Positions 52,141 through 60,953 of a stretch of 64,000 bases of DNA are shown here, in pieces. The notes beneath the pieces were generated by a model that had not been told where the DNA came from, did no database searches, and saw only the letters and a list, made by a program, of their open reading frames with translations. Each line of letters opens with the position of its first letter. Positions within the stretch are counted from its first letter, which is position 1. The stretch spans positions 19,138-83,137 of the forward strand of contig NZ_NCQY01000020.1 in assembly GCF_002894645.1 (NCBI RefSeq), read 5' to 3'. The position numbers and the translations under genes were made by a program. Origin of the DNA: Salinibacter altiplanensis (GTDB taxonomy: Bacteria; Bacteroidota; Rhodothermia; Rhodothermales; Salinibacteraceae).

Positions 52141-53997
52141 ATGTGGACCGCACAGTCCATGCTCGTACGAATTGCGATGTCTGCCGTCGTGATGGGGGCC
52201 GTGTGTGTCGAAGGGGGACAGGCCCAGCCCAACAGAACGGTGCGGGTTACCGCCGAGGCCGATCCCACGGATGCGGCGGTGGGCGAAACAGTCCACCTGA
52301 CGGTGCGGGTCGACGGGGCTCCGGCCACCGTCGTGCAGACGCCGGAGCTGCCCTCGACGACCCACCTGGAGCCCCAGCAGCGCACGCCTCAAACGCGACA
52401 GATTCGGGCGTCGAGGGGCGGGCGGCTCCGGCAGGGCGTCGTCTTTTCGTGGCGGCTCCGCCCGCGGCAGCAGGGGGCCGCACGCATCCAGCCCTTGACC
52501 GTCGTGGTCCGGGGAAAGCAATACACGACTGCCCCCCTTCGTGTCCGGGTGTCTGCACGGACGGGCGCGCCCGACGCCCCGACGCTGACGCGCCCCGACG
52601 GGGCGTCCTCGGATCCGTCCCTGGATGTCCGGGATCTCTTCATCCGTGCCCGGGCCACCGACGACCGGGTGTATCAGAATGAGCAGGTGATCGTTGAATA
52701 CAGCCTGTTCTACCGACCCCGAATCCGGCTCCGCCGTAGCCGCGTGGCCGGGTCGTGGGACGCGCCGGGCTTCTGGCGCGAAGAGCTCGATGTGGCCGCT
52801 CGCCCCACCCCCCAGCGGCGACGGACCGACGGGCAGACGTACGAGACCGTTGTTCTGAAGCGAGTGGCCCTATTCCCCACGCGGCCGGGCACCCTTCGGG
52901 TCGATCCTCTCCGCATCGAGACGGAGGCCCAGGGACGAATGCGCATGCAAGAGGACGGCCCGTCCCTACGAGGGCGTTTCGAGCCTGTGCAGATTGCCTC
53001 CGAGGGCCTCTCGTTGACTGCACGGTCCCTTCCGGAAGGGGCGCCGCCTGCCTTTGACGGGGCCGTGGGGCAGTTCGTGGTGAGGACCACTGCGGAGGCC
53101 GATAGCGCGTCGGTGGGGGAGGCGGTCACGCTGACGATGCAGGTGGAGGGCACCGGAAATTTGGCGACGCTCCCCCCACCGTCTGTGGAGTCGCCCCCGG
53201 ACGTGGAGGTCTACGAGCCGACCGTCGAGACCGACATTGAGCGCGACGGGTCCCGAATTCGGGGGACCAAAACGTTTGCCTACACGCTCGTGCCCCGGTC
53301 CGGCGGGCGCCACGATCTGCCAACCCTCGCATTTTCCTACTTCGACCCAGACGCGAAACGGTACAAGACGCACCGGGCCGAGCCCCCCACGCTGTACGTG
53401 TCGGGACAGGAAGGCCCGCGGGCCGTGGGACGGACGAGCGACGGTCTGCCGGTGGGCGACGTGGCGGATGCGAGGGAGGCGAGCGAGGCGCAGTGGGTGC
53501 GCACCGACCGGCGTCCCCTGTATCGCAGTGCCTGGACGTACCTGGCCCTCCTGGTGCCTGCCCTGATCGTCGGGGCCGGCGTTGCCTACCGGCGCTGGAG
53601 AGACCGTCCTGGGTCGTCCCCGGACGAGACGACTCCGGCTCTCGATGAAGACAGAGACCGGCTCCAGGAGGCGTGTCGTCACCTCCGGAGGGGGGCAGAC
53701 GCGTCCTTCTACGACGCTGTGGGGCGTACCCTACGCGCTTTTCTCGCGGAGCGGCTGGGACGGGCCGGACCCAACGACGTCCCCCGGACGGTGCTCGACC
53801 GCCACCTGCTCCGCCATGACGTCCCGGCGGATCTTCGGAATGCCCTCTACGACGTGCTCGACCGCTGTGACGAGGCCCGATACGCGCCCGGCAGCGCCTC
53901 GGTGTCCCCCGAGGACGTGCTGGCCAATGCCCACGCGGTGCTCCGACGGCTCGGTCCTCAACTTCCCCGGCCAGACGACCCGGCCCCCCGCTCGTAG
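52141..53997 (+). CDS. batD: BatD protein
   Basis: About 618 residues from ATG 52141 (ATGs at 52111 and 52159 are also possible). It has a signal sequence (MLVRIAMSAVVMGAVCVEGG) and several Ig-like BatD beta domains (VRVTAEADPTDAAVGETVHL, VIVEYSLFYRPRIRLRRSRV, VVRTTAEADSASVGEAVTLT, RIRGTKTFAYTLVPRSGGRH). One membrane helix lies near 465 (TYLALLVPALIVGAGVAYRR), followed by a cytoplasmic helical domain with FYDAVGRTLRAFLAERLGRA. The architecture matches BatD: a large periplasmic part tethered beside BatA/BatB. It lies between batC and batE. Confidence 0.88.
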   Translation: MWTAQSMLVRIAMSAVVMGAVCVEGGQAQPNRTVRVTAEADPTDAAVGETVHLTVRVDGAPATVVQTPELPSTTHLEPQQRTPQTRQIRASRGGRLRQGVVFSWRLRPRQQGAARIQPLTVVVRGKQYTTAPLRVRVSARTGAPDAPTLTRPDGASSDPSLDVRDLFIRARATDDRVYQNEQVIVEYSLFYRPRIRLRRSRVAGSWDAPGFWREELDVAARPTPQRRRTDGQTYETVVLKRVALFPTRPGTLRVDPLRIETEAQGRMRMQEDGPSLRGRFEPVQIASEGLSLTARSLPEGAPPAFDGAVGQFVVRTTAEADSASVGEAVTLTMQVEGTGNLATLPPPSVESPPDVEVYEPTVETDIERDGSRIRGTKTFAYTLVPRSGGRHDLPTLAFSYFDPDAKRYKTHRAEPPTLYVSGQEGPRAVGRTSDGLPVGDVADAREASEAQWVRTDRRPLYRSAWTYLALLVPALIVGAGVAYRRWRDRPGSSPDETTPALDEDRDRLQEACRHLRRGADASFYDAVGRTLRAFLAERLGRAGPNDVPRTVLDRHLLRHDVPADLRNALYDVLDRCDEARYAPGSASVSPEDVLANAHAVLRRLGPQLPRPDDPAPRS

Positions 53998-54030
53998 TTC
54001 TCGCGCCCCTCCCGGCTCGCCGCCCGTGCC

Positions 54031-54777
54031 ATGCGCCTGCTCGCCGTTGTTCTCGGTGGACTCGGACTGGTTGTCTCCCCAGCCTGGGGGCAGCCGTTCT
54101 CTGTGTCTCAGCAGTTTGGGGCGGCCCACGAGGCCTACGCGCACGCTCAGTACGAGGAAGCCGCCGAGAGGTACCGGGCCCTCCTCGATTCCGGGCACGC
54201 GAGCGCAGCGCTTTATCACAACCTGGGCAACGCCTACGTGCGCCTCAACCGCACAGGGGAGGCCGTCTGGGCCTACGAACGGGGGCGTCGCCTGCAGTCC
54301 GAAGGGCCACGCCTCCAACACAACCTGGAGTACATTCGTCGGCGCGCAGGGCTTCCGCAGGGCGGACTGCCTCCCACGGGCCTTGGGGCCGTCGTGGCGG
54401 GCTGGTCGCCCCTGGTGCTGTTTGGGATTGGAATGCTGGCGCTGTGCGCTGGGGCCTTCGGGGCTGTATTCCGGGTCGGTCCGGGCCGGAGTGTCGCCTG
54501 GTACGCTCCGATAGTGTGGGGGCCGGTAGGAGCGGGACTGCTGCTTGTCGCCGTCGCGCTGGGGGCCTCATACGTGCAGGCCCAGGAGCGCCGGGCGGTT
54601 GTGGTGAGTGAGGCGACGCCGCTCCGCTCCGCCCCCGCGGACACAGCGTCCGTCGATACGACCCTTCGTCCGGGACGGATTGTGGAGCCGAACACGAAGC
54701 GAGACAAGTGGGCGCGCGTGCGGGTCGGGGCCGAAACCAAGGGGTGGATTGCGTCCCGTGCGCTGAGGGAAATATAG
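54031..54777 (+). CDS. batE: BatE protein (TPR plus SH3)
   Basis: A 248-residue protein with a signal sequence (LLAVVLGGLGLVVSPAWGQ) and TPR repeats (AAHEAYAHAQYEEAAERYRA, ALYHNLGNAYVRLNRTGEAV, WAYERGRRL). Two membrane helices (about 118-140 and 158-182) and a C-terminal bacterial SH3 domain (RAVVVSEATPLRSAPADTAS to KWARVRVGAETKGWI) follow. This TPR-TM-SH3 order is the BatE architecture. It is the last gene of the operon. Confidence 0.88.
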   Translation: MRLLAVVLGGLGLVVSPAWGQPFSVSQQFGAAHEAYAHAQYEEAAERYRALLDSGHASAALYHNLGNAYVRLNRTGEAVWAYERGRRLQSEGPRLQHNLEYIRRRAGLPQGGLPPTGLGAVVAGWSPLVLFGIGMLALCAGAFGAVFRVGPGRSVAWYAPIVWGPVGAGLLLVAVALGASYVQAQERRAVVVSEATPLRSAPADTASVDTTLRPGRIVEPNTKRDKWARVRVGAETKGWIASRALREI

Positions 54778-54905
54778 CGAACGGGGGGATCCGACCCTGG
54801 AGCGATCCGTTTGCTACACAGACATAACATGCACATGTCCCGGGTCCGTGCTGCGCGTTCTGCGTCGGGTCCGGCCCGCACTCCCTCCCCCAGCGCTTTC
54901 ACGCC

Positions 54906-55682
54906 ATGCCGACGGGTCACTTCACCATTGGCGACCTTTCCTTTTCGTTTGAGGGCTCCCTGAAGGAGCTGGCGCACTGCCAAGAGATCGCCCGCGAAAT
55001 CGAGCGGGCGGAGCACCGGCTCCGTCGGGCGTCGGGGGCGGACCAGGTGGTCGTGATCTATGACCAAGACCTTGAGGGCGAACGGGGCACGTTCGACAAG
55101 ATGCGGCTCCGCGCCTACGACGACGAACACAACTACACGCTTGACCTTGGGGTGACGGACACCAATCCGCTCGGCGTTTACGTCGGGTACGATCAGAACA
55201 TCGAGGTCTACAATCGGGACACCGGAGAGACGGGACAGATTTCCCCTGAGGGAGACCAGATCGAAGCGGACGAGGCCGAGGCGTCCCCTCAAGACGAACC
55301 GACTGCTCGTGGGGCGGACTCGTCGCGGCAACGTTCTGCCTCTGCCGCATCCGCAGCCCCGGCATCGTCCGAGGGGCCGTCTCAGGCCGAGATTGACCGG
55401 GCCGCGGAGGTGCTTCTGAATCGCGTGCGCCGGCATCCCTCCGAGCAGCGAGTGGGAAACACGACGATCCCGGACGGCCCGCTTGGGGAGAAGGTCGTCG
55501 GGTTCGCCACGTACTGCGGGCGCAACGAGGGGTACCTGAGCCGCGTGCTCGACGTGGAGGGGGTGGCCGCGGTTGACGAGCTGACCGTGGGACAGGTATC
55601 GGGCGTGCTCGCAATGATCAAAGACGAGGAGACGCTTCGACAAAACGAGAGCTTCGAGCCCGACAACGATCTCCCGTTCTAG
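54906..55682 (+). CDS. Unknown protein with SSB-like C-terminal tail
   Basis: Not recognised. The 258-residue protein has an N-terminal domain (about 1-125) with HFTIGDLSFSFEGSLKELAH, KMRLRAYDDEHNYTLDLGVT and GYDQNIEVYNRDTG. A Ser/Ala-rich linker leads to a helical domain (about 155-245: AEIDRAAEVLLNRVRRHPSE, VVGFATYCGRNEGYLSRVLD, VAAVDELTVGQVSGVLAMIK). The end, FEPDNDLPF, closely resembles the acidic DDDIPF tip with which SSB recruits DNA-repair proteins. That hints at DNA metabolism, but nothing else confirms it. Neighbours give no pathway clue. Confidence 0.6.
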   Translation: MPTGHFTIGDLSFSFEGSLKELAHCQEIAREIERAEHRLRRASGADQVVVIYDQDLEGERGTFDKMRLRAYDDEHNYTLDLGVTDTNPLGVYVGYDQNIEVYNRDTGETGQISPEGDQIEADEAEASPQDEPTARGADSSRQRSASAASAAPASSEGPSQAEIDRAAEVLLNRVRRHPSEQRVGNTTIPDGPLGEKVVGFATYCGRNEGYLSRVLDVEGVAAVDELTVGQVSGVLAMIKDEETLRQNESFEPDNDLPF

Positions 55683-55719
55683 AACCTGTTGTGATTTTGG
55701 ATCGGATGGGGAGAGCGAG
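55681..55719 (+). repeat. Short dispersed repeat, copy B (possible IS end relic)
   Basis: Matches 12492-12530 at about 32 of 39 bases. It begins within the TAG stop codon of the preceding gene. The adjacent 300 bases show no recognisable transposase. Confidence 0.5.
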
Positions 55720-56021
55720 CATCGATGAGCCGAGAATCGGCGTATGGTCGAGGGCTGTCGTGGGACGCCCTGAGCGCCAGCGAAGCTAGTGCTGCCGCTC
55801 GGAGCCCCGAGACAGAAATTGAAACAGGTTCTTGGACAGAAGAACGTCCGGATCGCGTCTTTTGTGTGTCTGTGTCTCGTGTCCCCGGGGGGCGCGTGCT
55901 GCATCGCCTCCGTGGCGGCCCCCTCTCGGATCGTCAAGCTTTCGTCGGGCGAGGGCGGAAGGGCAGGTGGCAGTCCGGCCCTTTGCCGATGAGGCGGTCG
56001 GCATCCACGCCCCCGTGCTGG
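55720..56021. other. Intergenic stretch without recognised features
   Basis: About 300 bases between the short repeat and the inverted-repeat element. Several frames are open because of the GC content, but none resembles a known protein. It could be decayed mobile DNA bounded by the two repeats. Confidence 0.4.
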
Positions 56022-56098
56022 TTATACCAAATGCCGACGGGCCTTCCGAGACGTCCCAGAGCCATCCGGTGCATGGTGATCCCTCGCAACTGGTATTA
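56022..56098 (-). mobile_element. Small repeat element with terminal inverted repeats, copy 2
   Basis: On the minus strand it reads TAATACCAGTTGC... ...GCATTTGGTATAA, the same ends as 30829-30948, with the same core GATGGCTCTG-GACGTCTCGGAAGGCC. It is 77 bp long, lacks about 50 bases present in copy 1 and has a few extra bases near the left end. Its terminal TAA is the stop codon of the LysR gene. Confidence 0.65.
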
Positions 56099-56998
56099 GA
56101 TCGGGTTCTGGGTGAACGCATCCTGTTCGTCCGTCACGGTTTCCAAAAACCGGCCGAGCAGGGGCGAATCGTCGTCGTGACGGTGCGCGAGGCCAAGGGT
56201 GAGGGGGACGGTCGGCTCCACAATTTTTGCGTACCGCACGCCGGGGCGCTGAATCTGCACGTTCGAGGCGTGCGCAATGGAGACGCCGAGCCCAGCCTCG
56301 ACGAGACCGAGGAAGCTCTCCCCCCGCTCGATCTCCTGAAGAATCTGGGGGGTGAAGCCGGCTTCGTGGCAGGCGCGCACGTAGGCGTCATGAATGCGGG
56401 GGGCGCCGCGCCGCGCCCAGATCACGTGCGGCTCCCCCGCAAGCTCCCGGAGGGGCACGGACGCCTGGTCGGCGAGCCGGTGGCCCGTCGGGAGTACCAC
56501 CACCATTGGGGCCGTGAAGAGAGGCTGCACCCGCAGGCCGCGCTCATTGATCGGGAGAAACAGGAACCCAGCGTCCGTCTCCTCCTCCCGGAGGGCGTTC
56601 ATCTGCTCGCGGGTCGTATGCTCGACCAGGTCGAGCTCCCCGTGGGGGCGTTCGGCCCGAAAAGTTTTGATGATGGCCGGCAGCCCGCTCCGCATCGCGG
56701 TGGCCTCGTAGGTAATGGTGAGCAGGCCCGCCAGCCCGTCCCGGGCCGCCCGCGCCACGGACTCCGCGCGCTGGGCCTCGCGGAGCACACGCTTGGCGTA
56801 CGGTAGGAAGGTGCGCCCCGCGTCCGTCAGTTCGACGCCGCCGGACGACCGGTCGAAGAGAGACACCCCGATTTCGTCCTCGAACGCCTTGATCTGCTGA
56901 CTCAGGGTGGACTGGGCAACGAAGACGGCGTCGGCCGCGCGGCCGAAGTGCAGTTCGTCGGCGAGGGCCGTGAAATACCGAAGGTGACGGAGTTCCAT
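56096..56998 (-). CDS. LysR family transcriptional regulator
   Basis: From ATG 56998 the protein has 300 residues. An N-terminal winged helix-turn-helix (MELRHLRYFTALADELHFGR, AADAVFVAQSTLSQQIKAFE, GVSLFDRSSGGVELTDAGR) precedes a LysR-type effector domain (LTITYEATAMRSGLPAIIKT, GFLFLPINERGLRVQPLFTA, EPHVIWARRGAPRIHDAYVR). The effector is unknown. It resembles BenM/CatR- or HcaR-type regulators in its N-terminal block. The divergent neighbour is marC, a possible target. The stop codon lies in the small repeat element. Confidence 0.9.
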   Translation of the reverse strand: MELRHLRYFTALADELHFGRAADAVFVAQSTLSQQIKAFEDEIGVSLFDRSSGGVELTDAGRTFLPYAKRVLREAQRAESVARAARDGLAGLLTITYEATAMRSGLPAIIKTFRAERPHGELDLVEHTTREQMNALREEETDAGFLFLPINERGLRVQPLFTAPMVVVLPTGHRLADQASVPLRELAGEPHVIWARRGAPRIHDAYVRACHEAGFTPQILQEIERGESFLGLVEAGLGVSIAHASNVQIQRPGVRYAKIVEPTVPLTLGLAHRHDDDSPLLGRFLETVTDEQDAFTQNPI

Positions 56999-57241
56999 GG
57001 CGAAGAGAACCGGCGAGTGCTGAGGACAGAACGCACGGAGGAGGGCCCGCTGGCATGCCCTGTCCAAATGATCGATGGCGCCGATCGGTCCGAGCGAAAA
57101 ACTCCATGAAACGGTGCCGCGGGGGCTCCTCTACCACCCCATGTGGACGCAAGAGACGGTGCATTCTGGATTACATTGCGGTAATCTCTTCCCACTCGCC
57201 CTCCCGATGTGCTCTCGAACCCAATCGATCACTACGAATAG

Positions 57242-57838
57242 ATGACGGTGTTTTCGGCTGCTCTTTTGCTCTTTCTGGTCATGGACCCGTTTGGAAACGT
57301 CCCCGTGTTCCTTTCGGTCTTGCGTCCGGTGCAGCAGAGCCGTCGGCGCTGGGTCATCGCCCGGGAGCTGGTGATCGCTTTGGGGTTCCTGGTGGTCTTT
57401 CTGTTCGGCGGTCAGTACCTGCTCGCGGCGATTGGCATCTCGGAGTCCTCCGTGACGGTCGCGGGGGGCATCATCCTCTTCCTGATCGCGCTCCGGATGG
57501 TGTTCCCGTCGCCCGGCGGCGTGTTTGCGGAAGACGCGGAGCAGGCAAGTGACGCCCCGGTCCTGGTGCCCCTCGCGGTGCCGCTCGTGGCCGGGCCGTC
57601 GGCCCTGGCGTCGGTGCTGTTCATTATGAGCAAAGACCCGACGCGTTGGCTGGAGTGGCTGGCTGCGCTCGTCGGGGCGTGGGCGGCCACCGGGGCTGTT
57701 CTGCTTCTGGCGCCCAACCTGTCGCGCCTTCTGGGCCACCGGGGGCTGGTGGCCACGGAGCGGCTCATGGGGATGGTACTGACCGCGATTGCATCGAAAA
57801 TGGTCCTCGGCGGAGTTGCGGAGTTCTTCGGCCTCTAG
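57242..57838 (+). CDS. MarC family integral membrane protein
   Basis: A 198-residue protein with six hydrophobic segments. MarC features include LLLFLVMDPFGNVPVFLSVL at the start, GITL-like VAGGIILFLIALRMVF, and VPLAVPLVAGPSALASVLFI, which is the conserved P-A-G-P block. A final helical end (ERLMGMVLTAIASKMVLGGV) follows. The function is not established; early links to antibiotic resistance were withdrawn. It is divergent from the LysR gene and 61 bp before an MFS gene, so the three may form one regulatory unit. Confidence 0.88.
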   Translation: MTVFSAALLLFLVMDPFGNVPVFLSVLRPVQQSRRRWVIARELVIALGFLVVFLFGGQYLLAAIGISESSVTVAGGIILFLIALRMVFPSPGGVFAEDAEQASDAPVLVPLAVPLVAGPSALASVLFIMSKDPTRWLEWLAALVGAWAATGAVLLLAPNLSRLLGHRGLVATERLMGMVLTAIASKMVLGGVAEFFGL

Positions 57839-57899
57839 CCCTTCGCTCCCGTCTGCCTCTGCTCTCTGTTCGTCTCTCCTCACCAATTTCTCTACGCCT

Positions 57900-59096
57900 G
57901 TGACACTCTGGTCACGTCAAGGGGCCGTTCTCGGGACGTGCACCCTGGCCTTTTTCGCGACGATGGTCGCGCGCCTCGTCATCAGCCCGGTCGTTCCCTC
58001 CATCAGTGACGCGTTTGCCGTCCCCAACGGCGCGATTGGACTTGCCCTGACGGGCATGTGGCTGGGGTACGCCCTCTCACAATTTCCGAGCGGATTGCTG
58101 GCCGACCGCTACGGGGAGCGGCGCATCATCCTGGTGGCGGTGGGTGGGACGGCGGTCGCCAGCACGCTCTTGGCCTTTGCGTCGTCCTACGCGACGTTTC
58201 TGGTGGGAACGGCGGTGCTCGGAACCGTGGCGGGCCTTCACTACAGCGTGGCGACGTCGCTCCTGACGCGCACCACCGATCAGATTGGAACGGCGATCGG
58301 CATCCACACGGCGGGGGCGCCGGTGGCGGGGGTGCTGGCGCCGATGGCCGCCGGGGCCGTCGGGGCGTGGATGGGCTGGCGGTGGGCCGTCGCCCTGGGG
58401 ACGGCGTTCGCCATTCCCGTCGTGGGGCTCGTGATCTATGTGGTCCGGGCCCGGCCGCCGGTGCGCCCCAAGCAATCGGTCTGGGGCCGGTTCAAGATGG
58501 GTCCCCTGGTGGACCTCCTGCGCCGTCCGCCCATTGCCCGCACGGTGATCCTCTCGGCGGTGGGAATGTTCGTGTGGCAGGCCACGGCGTCGTTCTTGCC
58601 CACGTTTTTCGTGGCGCATCACGGCTATTCGGAGGCCACCGCCGGGGCCCTCTTTTCGGCGTACTTTCTGGTTCAAGGGGCGACTCAGCCCGGCCTCGGG
58701 GCGCTGTCGGACCGCATTGGGCGGGATTCGGCCGCGAGCCTCGCCATCGCGGTGGGCATTGTGGGATACGGGCTTCTGGTCGTGGGGACGGGGCTGACCA
58801 TGGCCGTCGTGTCGGTGGCCTGCGCCGGCCTCTCGATGGGGTGGGGGGCGGCCCTTATGCCAAAGTTTATGGATCACCTCGATGAGCACGAGCGCAGCGC
58901 CGGGTTTGGGCTCGTGCGGACCGTCTACATGGTGCTCGGGGCCAGCGGCAGCGTCGTGACGGGATTTGTGGCGGATGCGTTTGGGTGGGGCGTGGCGTTT
59001 CTCGGGCTTGCGCTGCTGCTCGTGGGCATGCTCGGGGCGCTGGTCCGGTTCACGTGGCGGAACCGGAGGGCCCGAAAGGCCCGGGTTGCGTCCTGA
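57900..59096 (+). CDS. MFS transporter
   Basis: A 398-residue major facilitator protein starting at GTG 57900. It has about 12 hydrophobic segments, the loop motif PSGLLADRYGERRIILVAVG between TM2 and TM3, and HTAGAPVAGVLAPMAAGAVG in the first half. PGLGALSDRIGRDSAASLAI is the corresponding loop in the second half. The substrate cannot be read from sequence. It lies directly after marC, probably on the same transcript. Confidence 0.87.
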   Translation: MTLWSRQGAVLGTCTLAFFATMVARLVISPVVPSISDAFAVPNGAIGLALTGMWLGYALSQFPSGLLADRYGERRIILVAVGGTAVASTLLAFASSYATFLVGTAVLGTVAGLHYSVATSLLTRTTDQIGTAIGIHTAGAPVAGVLAPMAAGAVGAWMGWRWAVALGTAFAIPVVGLVIYVVRARPPVRPKQSVWGRFKMGPLVDLLRRPPIARTVILSAVGMFVWQATASFLPTFFVAHHGYSEATAGALFSAYFLVQGATQPGLGALSDRIGRDSAASLAIAVGIVGYGLLVVGTGLTMAVVSVACAGLSMGWGAALMPKFMDHLDEHERSAGFGLVRTVYMVLGASGSVVTGFVADAFGWGVAFLGLALLLVGMLGALVRFTWRNRRARKARVAS

Positions 59097-59143
59097 GGGG
59101 CACCGCCCACGTTTTGCTGTTCTCCACAGAGCTGCCGCGTCCG

Positions 59144-59776
59144 ATGTACGTTTCGCCGGACACTGTCCTGTACCTTCTGGATCTGTTCGGCACGGCGGTC
59201 TTTGCGGTGTCGGGGGCGCTGGCGGCCGGCCGGCGGCGCATGGATCTGTTTGGGGCGCTGGTGATTGCGGCGGTGACGGCCGTCGGGGGCGGCACGGTTC
59301 GCGACCTGATTCTCGACCGCCACCCGGTCTTTTGGATTCAAGACCTGCGGTACCTCGCAGTGATCGCTGGGGCGGGCGGGCTCACCTTCGCCTACACCTC
59401 GGTCTTCCAGCCCCCGCGGCAGTCGCTGGAGGTGGCCGATGCGTTCGGGCTCGCGGTCTTCTCGGTCGTCGGGGCCCGGGTGGCGCTCGGCGTGGGGGCA
59501 CCGCCGGTCGTGGTCGTGATCATGAGCGCCGTCACGGCCACGGTGGGCGGCATGGTGCGGGATGTGCTCTGTGACGAAACGCCCCTCATCTTGCGGGAAG
59601 AGATCTACGCGACGGCGGCCCTGCTTGGCGGAACGCTCTACGTAAGCCTGCGGGCCTTCGTCCGTCCGGACGCGGCGGTGGCCGGCCTCACGATCATTGT
59701 GGTGTCGGCCGTGCGCCTGGCCGCACTGCGGTGGGAGGCCCACTTGCCCTCGTTTCGGGTGGAAGAGGCGGGGTAG
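59144..59776 (+). CDS. TRIC/YicG-type (UPF0126) membrane protein
   Basis: A 210-residue protein with seven hydrophobic segments and two UPF0126 repeats. Each carries the hallmark GGG/GGT-RD motif: VTAVGGGTVRDLILDRHPVF in the first and VTATVGGMVRDVLCDETPLI in the second. Prokaryotic TRIC-fold proteins form monovalent cation or glycine-type channels. ATG 59144 is preferred; upstream frame extensions lie in the MFS gene. It starts 47 bp after that gene. Confidence 0.88.
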   Translation: MYVSPDTVLYLLDLFGTAVFAVSGALAAGRRRMDLFGALVIAAVTAVGGGTVRDLILDRHPVFWIQDLRYLAVIAGAGGLTFAYTSVFQPPRQSLEVADAFGLAVFSVVGARVALGVGAPPVVVVIMSAVTATVGGMVRDVLCDETPLILREEIYATAALLGGTLYVSLRAFVRPDAAVAGLTIIVVSAVRLAALRWEAHLPSFRVEEAG

Positions 59777-59895
59777 GTTGGCGTCGCCCGTGCGGGCCTT
59801 CCTCGCTTCCATACAGAGTGGGGGTGGACTTCCTCCTCGCCCCGCAATTACCTTGAAAAGCCTGTGCACGCCCTCGCACCAAGCAGGCCTCGTTC

Positions 59896-60606
59896 ATGTC
59901 CGCGCTGGAGCCCCATATCGTTGACCGTGATCGCACCACCGGCTGGATGGAGGTCATCTGTGGGTCGATGTTCAGTGGCAAGACCGAAGAGCTGATCCGC
60001 CGGCTGCGCCGGGCCCGCATCGCTCGCCAGCACACCCGCGTCTTCAAGCCGGCCCTCGACGAGCGCTACAGCGAGGACGAGGTGGTCTCGCACAACGAAA
60101 ACTCTGTGACCACCACGCCGGTGGCGACGGCCCCGCAGATCCGAGAACAGGTGCAGGAGGCGGACGTCGTGGGCATCGACGAGGCGCAGTTCTTCGACGA
60201 CGCCCTCGTCCCGACGTGCCAAACGCTGGCCGACGAGGGGCACCGCGTGATCGTGGTGGGGCTCGACACGGACTACCGTGCGGAGCCGTTCGACCCGATG
60301 CCTCAGCTCATGGCGGTGGCCGAGCACGTGACCAAGCTGCACGCCGTGTGTGTTGTCTGCGGCGCGCCCGCCAACCACTCCCAGCGGATTGTGCCGGGCG
60401 AAGACCGGGTGTTGGTCGGGGCCACGGAGGCCTACGAGCCGCGGTGCCGGGCGTGCTTCGAGCCGGAGCCCGTGACGGTGACGCGTCCCCGGCCCCACAC
60501 CGAGGCGCTCCGAGAGGTCTCCACCGATGACGCGGACACGCCGACGAACGAGCCGAGCCCGGATGCTGCGACGGCGGCTGCCTCCCCCGACGGAACGGCG
60601 AACTGA
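59896..60606 (+). CDS. tdk: Thymidine kinase (type II)
   Basis: The enzyme phosphorylates thymidine for nucleotide salvage. The 236-residue protein has the P-loop [20 protein letters not shown] (about 20-39), [11 protein letters not shown] with the catalytic Glu, [13 protein letters not shown], and the lasso and zinc region with [13 protein letters not shown] and [10 protein letters not shown]. All four zinc cysteines are present. An acidic disordered tail of about 40 residues follows. Length and motifs match TK1-like bacterial enzymes. Confidence 0.95.
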   Translation: MSALEPHIVDRDRTTGWMEVICGSMFSGKTEELIRRLRRARIARQHTRVFKPALDERYSEDEVVSHNENSVTTTPVATAPQIREQVQEADVVGIDEAQFFDDALVPTCQTLADEGHRVIVVGLDTDYRAEPFDPMPQLMAVAEHVTKLHAVCVVCGAPANHSQRIVPGEDRVLVGATEAYEPRCRACFEPEPVTVTRPRPHTEALREVSTDDADTPTNEPSPDAATAAASPDGTAN

Positions 60607-60953
60607 GGAATGGGGCCAACAACCGCCCGGCAGGCGCGTACAAGCACGGTCCCGATGTAACGCGGACAAGCCATCGCCTTTGTCCCATGCCTTCCCTTCG
60701 CTCCCAGACGGGTCCGACCAACCCTCGTCGCCGTCGCACCCCACAGCGTACCCCGAAGCGCACCCCACAGCGCACGCCGCAGCGGCAGCCCACGCAGCCG
60801 CCCAAGGTGCCGAGCCCGACGCGCCGGGAACCGAACACCCCGGACCCGACGCGCCGAAAGCCGAACTCCCCGAGTCCGCCGTCGGACGTGACGTAACCGC
60901 CGCGGGCCGTAACTGGACCCGTTTCTTCTTTTTCGACCGTGCCCCCTGCTCTC
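60607..60953. other. Region between tdk and RDD gene with tandem repeats
   Basis: This stretch contains four 12-bp units at 60735-60782 (CGCACCCCACAG pattern) and a roughly 30-bp unit present twice near 60815-60875. A possible small ORF spans it (60687-60896). Nothing else was recognised. Confidence 0.5.
60687..60896 (+). CDS. Possible small Arg/Pro/Thr-rich basic protein
   Basis: A 69-residue frame from ATG 60687 to TAA. It encodes RTPQ/RTPK four times and then two PTRR-PN-P units. Both repeat periods are multiples of three in this frame, which favours a coding origin. The product would be extremely basic and disordered, unlike the acidic proteome around it, perhaps nucleic-acid binding. 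There is no homology that can be named, and it may be chance. Confidence 0.3.
   Translation: MPSLRSQTGPTNPRRRRTPQRTPKRTPQRTPQRQPTQPPKVPSPTRREPNTPDPTRRKPNSPSPPSDVT

Noticed and set aside
54273-55937. 554-codon minus-strand frame over batE and the SSB-tail gene
   Set aside because: Both plus-strand genes have clear protein features; the opposite frame has none.
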